From Arthrobacter sp. MYb229 (lineage in GTDB: Bacteria; Actinomycetota; Actinomycetes; Actinomycetales; Micrococcaceae), in contig NZ_PCPS01000003.1 in NCBI RefSeq assembly GCF_002975405.1, positions 1-64,000 on the forward strand: a stretch of DNA of 64,000 nt, read 5' to 3'. Shown here in pieces: positions 58,643 through 64,000 of this stretch. Each line of letters begins with the position of its first letter. The first letter of the stretch is position 1. A model generated the notes under the pieces. The model was not told the DNA's origin, searched no databases, and saw only the letters and a list, made by a program, of their open reading frames with translations. The translations under genes and the position numbers were made by a program.

Positions 58643-60571
58643 CTACTTCTTGTTCAGCTGCAGCCCCACGAGCACCGGATCATGATCCGAGGAGCGGAAC
58701 TGGTCAGGCGAGAACAGCTGGGCGACGTTGTTGTTGTAGCGGCTGTACTCAAAGGCGACCGATTCGGTGGCATTGATGTTCCAAATCGTTTCTCCGGTGA
58801 CCTTGTCGGCAATTTCGGCCGAACCCAGAACATGGTCAAGCGAACCGGTGCGACCGCCGAAGAGGTAGCTTTGAGTGCTCGCTTCGGCACCCAGATTAAC
58901 GTAGCCGGCATCGGTCATCACCTTGATGGGATCCTCGGCCGAGTAGGAGTTGAAGTCGCCGGCCAGCAGCACCTTGTCGGTGTTGCGCGAATCCTTCAGC
59001 CCTTCGGCGAAACGCACTACCGCGTGAGCCTGCTCCACGCGCGCTGCGTTCCATGCTCCGGCGCCGTCGCCCTGGTCGGCATTGGCCGAACCGTCTTTTG
59101 GATCGGACCCCTTGGACTTGAAGTGGTTGGCGACCACGAGGAAGCGAGTCTTCGAATTGCCGCCCACGCGCTGGAATGCCTGGGCCAGTGGATCACGCGC
59201 GTTGTCGAAGGCCGCATCGTCCAAGACCACCGACTCGTCGATCAGCTTGACCGCGTCGCGCTGATAGATCATTGCGGTTCGAATGACATCTTCATCGGCT
59301 GGCAGTTCTTCGGGGCTTGGCGCGAAGCTCCAACGCTCCTGCCCTGAAGCCTCATTCAAGGCAGCTACCAGGATCTTCAGCGCCGCGTCGCGGTCCTGAG
59401 CGAAGCGGGCGGAGTTCTCGATTTCCTCCAGCACGACCACGTCGGCATCAAATTTGTTCAGCGCCGTGACGATCTTGGACTGCTGGCGCTCGAGGCTTTC
59501 GGCGCTGGCCGCACCGCGAGCATCGCAGCCGCTTCGTACCGAAATCGGGTTTCCTTCGCGATCGGTATAGTAATTGCACCCATCAAGCTGATCGCCGGTG
59601 GTGGTGAAGTAGTTCAGCACGTTGAAGCTGCCCACGCTCACGTTGCCGCCGACGGCTGCCGGGGCATCCTGCGTGACCTGCTCAAAGCTCACCGGGATAT
59701 CCGGGTCCTCGGCACCGACAATTTGCCCCTGCGGCTGCAGGCGCCACAAATCATAGCGGTAATCCATGATTACCGGGCCGGTGAAGCTCACCTGCTTGCC
59801 CACGGTGACATGCTGATCCGCGGAGATATACGGCAGCTCGACGAGCTTGTTCGCCTTCGCCCCCAGGAAATTCAATGTGGCCCCGTCATCCAAGACCAGC
59901 TCACGGGCCTGGTTCTCGGCCTCCAGCGCCTGGGCTTCGTCGCTTCCAGGAGCGAAGACGTCGGTGGCCTGGCGCAAGGTGCGCTCGCCCTCGATAATTG
60001 AGCTGGTTCCCTCGGCAAGGGTTACTTCACCGTACTGGTTCAGCCGGTAGTTGTCGGCCACGGTCCATTGTCCCTGCGGATCCATCAGCATCCCCTCGAA
60101 ACGCTCGCGCTCGGCATCGGCTGCCGGGATGTCGATGGCCAAAGGCTTGATGGCTTCGGCTGGTTCGACCAGCACCTCGACCGCTTGGTCCGAGGCACTG
60201 ATTTGGGTCATGCCGTAGTATTCGCTGACCTCGCCGGAGACCTGAACGTGATCACCTACGGCTACCTTGCCCACGCCGCCGGGAGAATATACGAAGATTG
60301 CAGAGCTTCCGGCCGGGGAAATTTCGCTTCCCGAGCCTGCAGTTTGCACATAGAAACCGCGAATGCCGCCTTCGGGGTAGGCGCCGGTTACTACTCCTCG
60401 GACGCTGACCTGCTGGCCAGCCATGCCGGTAGCATCTTCGGTGCCCTGGATTTCTTCGATGGACGTCAGCTCGACTTCGGGCTCGACGGCGGAGGCTGGA
60501 GCCATCGTTCCGGTCACCAGCGCGGCACCCAAACAGGTAGCCGCGAACGCTGTTGTAGCGCGCTTCTTCAT
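58643..60571 (-). CDS. Secreted ExeM/NucH-type endonuclease
   Basis: 642 residues from ATG 60571 (TTAGGAC five bases upstream; the frame runs 22 residues further). A Sec signal peptide (MKKRATTAFAATCLGAALV, ending near PASA) precedes an OB-fold domain (about 30-150, VSVRGVVTGAYPEGGIRGFY). The endonuclease/exonuclease/phosphatase domain has VSVGSFNVLNYF, VVVLEEIEN (catalytic Glu), LLAGDFNSYSAEDPI, and SSDHDPVLVGL at the end. It is an exported Mg-dependent nuclease for extracellular DNA. The ExeM assignment rests on domain order. It stands alone. Confidence 0.93.
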   Translation of the reverse strand: MKKRATTAFAATCLGAALVTGTMAPASAVEPEVELTSIEEIQGTEDATGMAGQQVSVRGVVTGAYPEGGIRGFYVQTAGSGSEISPAGSSAIFVYSPGGVGKVAVGDHVQVSGEVSEYYGMTQISASDQAVEVLVEPAEAIKPLAIDIPAADAERERFEGMLMDPQGQWTVADNYRLNQYGEVTLAEGTSSIIEGERTLRQATDVFAPGSDEAQALEAENQARELVLDDGATLNFLGAKANKLVELPYISADQHVTVGKQVSFTGPVIMDYRYDLWRLQPQGQIVGAEDPDIPVSFEQVTQDAPAAVGGNVSVGSFNVLNYFTTTGDQLDGCNYYTDREGNPISVRSGCDARGAASAESLERQQSKIVTALNKFDADVVVLEEIENSARFAQDRDAALKILVAALNEASGQERWSFAPSPEELPADEDVIRTAMIYQRDAVKLIDESVVLDDAAFDNARDPLAQAFQRVGGNSKTRFLVVANHFKSKGSDPKDGSANADQGDGAGAWNAARVEQAHAVVRFAEGLKDSRNTDKVLLAGDFNSYSAEDPIKVMTDAGYVNLGAEASTQSYLFGGRTGSLDHVLGSAEIADKVTGETIWNINATESVAFEYSRYNNNVAQLFSPDQFRSSDHDPVLVGLQLNKK

Positions 60572-60747
60572 GGATAGTCCTAATTCGTTGTAAGTACCGC
60601 AGCGCGGTAGCGCGCGGTCGACCCGCAAACGATTCAATCAGCCAGTTATGAACTCTTGGTGAATCTATAAACAGCGACCGGTTGTTGGTCCATGAACTAT
60701 CCAAGTCCATGAGCCACGTCACGTCCAGAGGTGAGCAAAGAAACTAG

Positions 60748-60785
60748 CACACTAATTGAACTGACCGGTCAGTTCAATTAGTGTG
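60748..60785. promoter_or_regulatory. 38-bp perfect palindrome (TetR-type operator)
   Basis: CACACTAATTGAACTGACC (60748-60766) is followed without spacer by its exact reverse complement (60767-60785). The inner TGAACTGACCGGTCAGTTCA resembles TetR/AcrR operator sites. It ends 6 bases before the start of the following gene, and would cover its promoter. Confidence 0.85.
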
Positions 60786-60790
60786 GAAGT

Positions 60791-61735
60791 GTGTTAATTG
60801 CTAATTCAATGAGCTTCCAAGGGCGCCACAGCCAACTTGTCGATGCCACCTCGCTGACAGCCAACCGCGGTTCGCTGCTGCTCGTCGTCGCAGACTCGCA
60901 GAGCGCGCGCACCGCCACCGCGTTGATGCTCTCCGGCCGCATGAAGCCCAGCGCAGGTGAGTTGAGTTGGGATGGCGCTTCACGACTCAAGGAAATACGC
61001 TCACACAGCGCGCTACTCGACGCACCCCAGATCAATGAACCAGAGGCCCATCTGAAGGTTCGCGATGTTGTCAGCGAAGACCTCTCCTTGGTGCCTGCAC
61101 CCCTTTGGCGCCGCGCCCGGAGCAAGAAATGGTTGGCTCGGCATGGTTTCGAAGACATCGCCAGCAGCTGGATCGACGCGGTCGATGCGCTGACTCGCAT
61201 CAACTTGCTCACGCGCTTGGCATTAGAGAACCATGACGTTGATGCTCTGGTCTTCGACTCCCCCGACCGCCATGGCATCGAAGAAACCAGCTGGTTGGAA
61301 ACCCTCGAGCGGTTTACCCGAACTCGCCGGAACCTCGCGGTTATTGCCGTGGTCTCACGCATTCCAGATTGCTGGGATGGGCCGGTGGCCTTCATCGGGC
61401 AAACCCAAGACATGCCAGAAAACGCTTCGTTTACCGACGAAGTTCCACAGCTGGATTCAGCACTACCGGTGCACGATTCCGCTACCGGGTCTGAGGCTGA
61501 AGACGCGGAAACTAGCCGGGCGCCGCTCGCGCAGCACCCTGAACCCAGCACCGAGATGGCGGAACTGCCGGCGGCAGACCCGGCGGAAAATACTTCGGAC
61601 GAATCCTCTTCCGACGAAGCTCCGGCCGAGCAAGGCCAAGCCCCGGAGGGGGAAACCGTGGCCGCCGAAGCGCGAGTAGCTCTGCCTTCCCAGGAAGCCG
61701 AGCTTCCACTTGAACCACCCACGACTAAGGACTAA
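60791..61735 (+). CDS. Degenerate ABC ATPase-like protein
   Basis: 314 residues with an ABC-ATPase layout but mutated motifs: Walker A replaced by VVADSQSARTATALMLSGRM (no GxxGxGK), the signature by LTRINLLTRLAL, and Walker B by ALVFDSPDRHG (Ser for the catalytic Glu). From about 215 on it is a strongly acidic, Ala/Glu-rich disordered tail. ATP hydrolysis is unlikely. GTG at 60791 gives VLIANSMSFQGRHSQ, typical of the first ABC strand; ATG 60809 is possible. It lies 4 bases before the YhgE/Pip gene and after the 38-bp operator. Confidence 0.7.
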   Translation: MLIANSMSFQGRHSQLVDATSLTANRGSLLLVVADSQSARTATALMLSGRMKPSAGELSWDGASRLKEIRSHSALLDAPQINEPEAHLKVRDVVSEDLSLVPAPLWRRARSKKWLARHGFEDIASSWIDAVDALTRINLLTRLALENHDVDALVFDSPDRHGIEETSWLETLERFTRTRRNLAVIAVVSRIPDCWDGPVAFIGQTQDMPENASFTDEVPQLDSALPVHDSATGSEAEDAETSRAPLAQHPEPSTEMAELPAADPAENTSDESSSDEAPAEQGQAPEGETVAAEARVALPSQEAELPLEPPTTKD

Positions 61736-61738
61736 CTC

Positions 61739-64000
61739 ATGACGACTCTGGGCCTAGCTCTCTCCGAGCTCAAGCGCATGACCCGTGGAACCTTGCCAAA
61801 GCTGGCACTGATCGCGGTCACCTGCGTACCGCTGCTCTACGGAGCCCTCTACCTCTATGGCAATTGGGATCCGCAGTCGAATCTGGATGGCGTCAAAACA
61901 GCTCTGGTGAACCTCGATGAAGGCGCCGAACGCGAGGGTGAAGCCACAAATGTCGGCGACGAAGTTGTTGATTCCCTGCTCGAAGACTCCACCTTCGGCT
62001 GGGAGGTAGTCGACTCGCAAGAAGCCGCCTTGGACGGAGTTGCGCACGGTGACTACGCATTCGCGATGACCATTCCGAAAGACTTTTCCGCCTCGTTGAC
62101 TTCCCCGGCGGAGCTGAAAAGCGCGAATGCGGCAAATCTGGAGCTAACTACCAATGACGCCAATAATTTCATGGCTGGCAATTTCGCAAAGACCCTGGCC
62201 AATGAAGTGCGTGATTCGGTTTCCAAAGAAGTCGGCACCGAAACCGCCGAAGGGATGATTGCCGGCTTTGTCGACATCCACGATTCGATGGACGAGGCGG
62301 CCGATGGCGCGAAGAAACTCTACGACGGCACGATTTCTCTTTCGGATGGGGTCCTCACCCTCCAAGACGGCACCACGCAGCTCGTGACCGGCAGCGCCGA
62401 ACTTGAAGCTGGCGCACAAACCCTGCATGACGGTACCGGCCAGCTATCCGGCGGCCTCAAGAAACTCGTTGACGGGCAAGGCAAGCTCGTAGCTGGCACA
62501 GATGACTTGGCCAGTGGCAGCGCCGAGCTCAATTCCGGGGCGAAAACGCTCAGCAGCGGGCTAGACACCCTGGAGTCAAAGACGGCCCCCCTGCCCAGCT
62601 CGGTTTCCAAGCTCAACGACGGAGCCCAGCAGGCCGCTGCCTCGGCAGATCAACTAGCCGCCGGATCGCGTCAGGTAGCCAATGGAAACGCCGAGCTCAG
62701 CGCCACGGCCGACGAGGCAATTGCGGTCATCCGGGATCTGCAGGCGGATGCCGAATCCCGGCTGGACCAGGTGCAGCAAAACACCAACGCGTTCCTTGCA
62801 CGGCAGGTCGAATCCGGAACGCTCACCCAGGCGCAGGCCGACCAGATCGGCACTCAGCTGCAATCCACCGTGGAGAATTCCACGGTCACCCAGCAGTTGA
62901 ACTCCAAGGTCAAAGACGTCAACGTGAAACTCACCGCGGCGCAAAACGACCTGGATAAACTCGCCGATGGCTCCGAACAGGTTGCCGACGGCAATAAGCA
63001 GCTGGCTTCCGGACTGCACACCCTGGCCCAAGGCACCGGCAAGCTCAACGATGCCGTTCCCGCTCTTGCCGATGGCATCTCATCCGCCGCGAATGGAGGC
63101 AGCAAACTCTCCGACGGAGCCGCAAAGCTCGCTTCGGGAAGCTCCACCCTGGCAGAAGGCCAGAAATCCGCACTAGCAGGTACCGAAGACGCGGCCCAAG
63201 GCAGCGCCAAGCTCGATGCCGGGGCCAAGGACCTGGCCGCCGGAACCACCACCTTGCACGATTCACTTATCACGCTGGACCAAGGAGTCAGCGAGCTCGG
63301 CGATGGCGCAAGCGAATTGCAAGACGGCTCGGGCGATCTATCCGAGGGCCTGGACAGCGGTGTGGGCCAGGTGCCAAACCCCGACTCGCCAACTTCGGCG
63401 CAATTAGCCGACGTCATCGGTGACCCGCTGCGGGTGAACTCCCATGCGCAATCCGAGGCCAGCGCCTATGGTGCGGGGCTCGCACCGTTCTTCATGACCC
63501 TCGCTACCTGGATTGGCACGTTCATCCTCACCCAGGTGATGCGCCCGGTCAATAACCGTGCGTTGGCTTCCAACGGCAGCAGCTGGAAGATCGCGTTGGG
63601 CGCATGGCTTCCCTTTGCTTTCATTTCGCTCATCCAGTGCACCGCGCTCTACGCGGTGGTGGTGTTCGCCGTCGGGTTGGAACCCGCACACCCATGGTTG
63701 ACCTTGGGCTTGTTCCTTCTCGCCGCACTGTGCTTCAGCGCATTGATCCAGGGAATCTGCGCCTTGCTGGGTGCTGCAGGTAAGTTTGTGGTGCTATTGC
63801 TGATGGTCCTGCAGCTGGTGACCGCTGGCGGCACGTTCCCTTGGGAAACGTTGCCGGCACCACTGCAGGTATTGCACCAGGTTCTGCCGATGAGCAATGT
63901 CGTGGTGGCGTTGCGACATGTGATGTATGGTGCAGACTTGGGAATGCTCGGCGCCACCATCCTCCCGGTCATCGGTTACACGCTGCTGGGTCTGCTGTTG
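61739..64000 (+). CDS. YhgE/Pip family membrane protein (partial)
   Basis: 754 codons to the window end without a stop. The N-terminus (MTTLGLALSELKRMTRGTLP) leads into the first membrane helix (ALIAVTCVPLLYGALYLYG). A long extracellular domain follows with many SDG/DGxxxL repeats (about 185-560; LYDGTISLSDGVLTLQDG and LASGLHTLAQGTGKLNDA). The C-terminal membrane bundle begins near 585 (FFMTLATWIGTFILTQVM). The family includes phage infection protein Pip and YhgE-like ABC-2 type permeases. The gene should end within a few dozen codons past the edge. Role unknown; envelope or export function likely. Confidence 0.9.
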   Translation, partial: MTTLGLALSELKRMTRGTLPKLALIAVTCVPLLYGALYLYGNWDPQSNLDGVKTALVNLDEGAEREGEATNVGDEVVDSLLEDSTFGWEVVDSQEAALDGVAHGDYAFAMTIPKDFSASLTSPAELKSANAANLELTTNDANNFMAGNFAKTLANEVRDSVSKEVGTETAEGMIAGFVDIHDSMDEAADGAKKLYDGTISLSDGVLTLQDGTTQLVTGSAELEAGAQTLHDGTGQLSGGLKKLVDGQGKLVAGTDDLASGSAELNSGAKTLSSGLDTLESKTAPLPSSVSKLNDGAQQAAASADQLAAGSRQVANGNAELSATADEAIAVIRDLQADAESRLDQVQQNTNAFLARQVESGTLTQAQADQIGTQLQSTVENSTVTQQLNSKVKDVNVKLTAAQNDLDKLADGSEQVADGNKQLASGLHTLAQGTGKLNDAVPALADGISSAANGGSKLSDGAAKLASGSSTLAEGQKSALAGTEDAAQGSAKLDAGAKDLAAGTTTLHDSLITLDQGVSELGDGASELQDGSGDLSEGLDSGVGQVPNPDSPTSAQLADVIGDPLRVNSHAQSEASAYGAGLAPFFMTLATWIGTFILTQVMRPVNNRALASNGSSWKIALGAWLPFAFISLIQCTALYAVVVFAVGLEPAHPWLTLGLFLLAALCFSALIQGICALLGAAGKFVVLLLMVLQLVTAGGTFPWETLPAPLQVLHQVLPMSNVVVALRHVMYGADLGMLGATILPVIGYTLLGLLL

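Overview
The window comes from a high-GC Gram-positive actinobacterium, most probably a member of the Micrococcaceae (Arthrobacter/Glutamicibacter-like). The reasons are the carD-ispDF-cysS-rlmB block, the senX3-regX3/phoU pair, DUF4193 and DUF2516 proteins, a CstA-type transporter with its small partner, and pervasive GTG starts. The genus is inference; no rRNA gene lies inside the window.

Layout. 1-400: minus-strand rRNA promoter and conserved rRNA leader, so an rRNA operon should begin just beyond the left edge. 449-4842: minus-strand carD-ispDF-cysS-rlmB. 5.2-12.3 kb: a lipoprotein, SenX3-RegX3 facing phoU across a probable PHO box, a decayed lipoprotein-like pseudogene, DUF4193, gpmA, DUF2516 and a cystathionine gamma-synthase-like enzyme. 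12.4-15.8 kb: tmk-holB and a TAP-like lipoprotein hydrolase, then tRNA-Thr. 16-22.4 kb: small hypotheticals, an aldo/keto reductase, the CstA/YbdD pyruvate-type transporter with a GntR-like operator, and a quinone oxidoreductase. 22.4-32.5 kb: two tRNA-Ser genes, a large FAD/NAD(P)-binding protein, a prolyl-oligopeptidase-family peptidase, a repeat-containing membrane-anchored protein, RecQ and phosphomannomutase. 32.5-40.1 kb: NsrR-Hmp nitric-oxide defence with a clear operator, a PadR/hydrolase pair, two exporters and GTP-dependent PEP carboxykinase.

40.4-52.2 kb is the standout. Two identical tRNA-Arg(ACG) genes (85-bp direct repeats, 11,750 bp apart) bracket a ribosomally synthesised peptide (RiPP) gene cluster. 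It has an ABC-2 exporter, a one-helix membrane peptide, an APH-fold kinase, a HopA1-family protein, three tandem 56-residue precursor genes ending in Cys, an EpiD-type flavoprotein cysteine decarboxylase, a degenerate kinase-like protein, a pair of M16 peptidase-family proteins (only the first with the zinc motif), and a convergent NarL/LuxR-type two-component system. The gene set matches class V lanthipeptides (the lexapeptide/cacaoidin/pristinin type: LxmK-, LxmY-, LxmD- and perhaps LxmX-like). There is no YcaO/TfuA, so it is not a thioamitide. The expected product carries an N-terminal lanthionine ring and a C-terminal aminovinyl-(methyl)cysteine ring. Two precursors are identical and the third keeps the leader but has a different core.

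52.3-58.4 kb: a beta-glucoside uptake and hydrolysis operon (solute-binding lipoprotein, two permeases, GH1 beta-glucosidase, LacI regulator) with LacI-type operators upstream. 58.6-60.6 kb: a secreted ExeM/NucH-type nuclease. 60.7-64 kb: a perfect 38-bp palindrome (TetR-type operator) precedes a degenerate ABC ATPase-like gene and a YhgE/Pip-family membrane protein cut by the window end.
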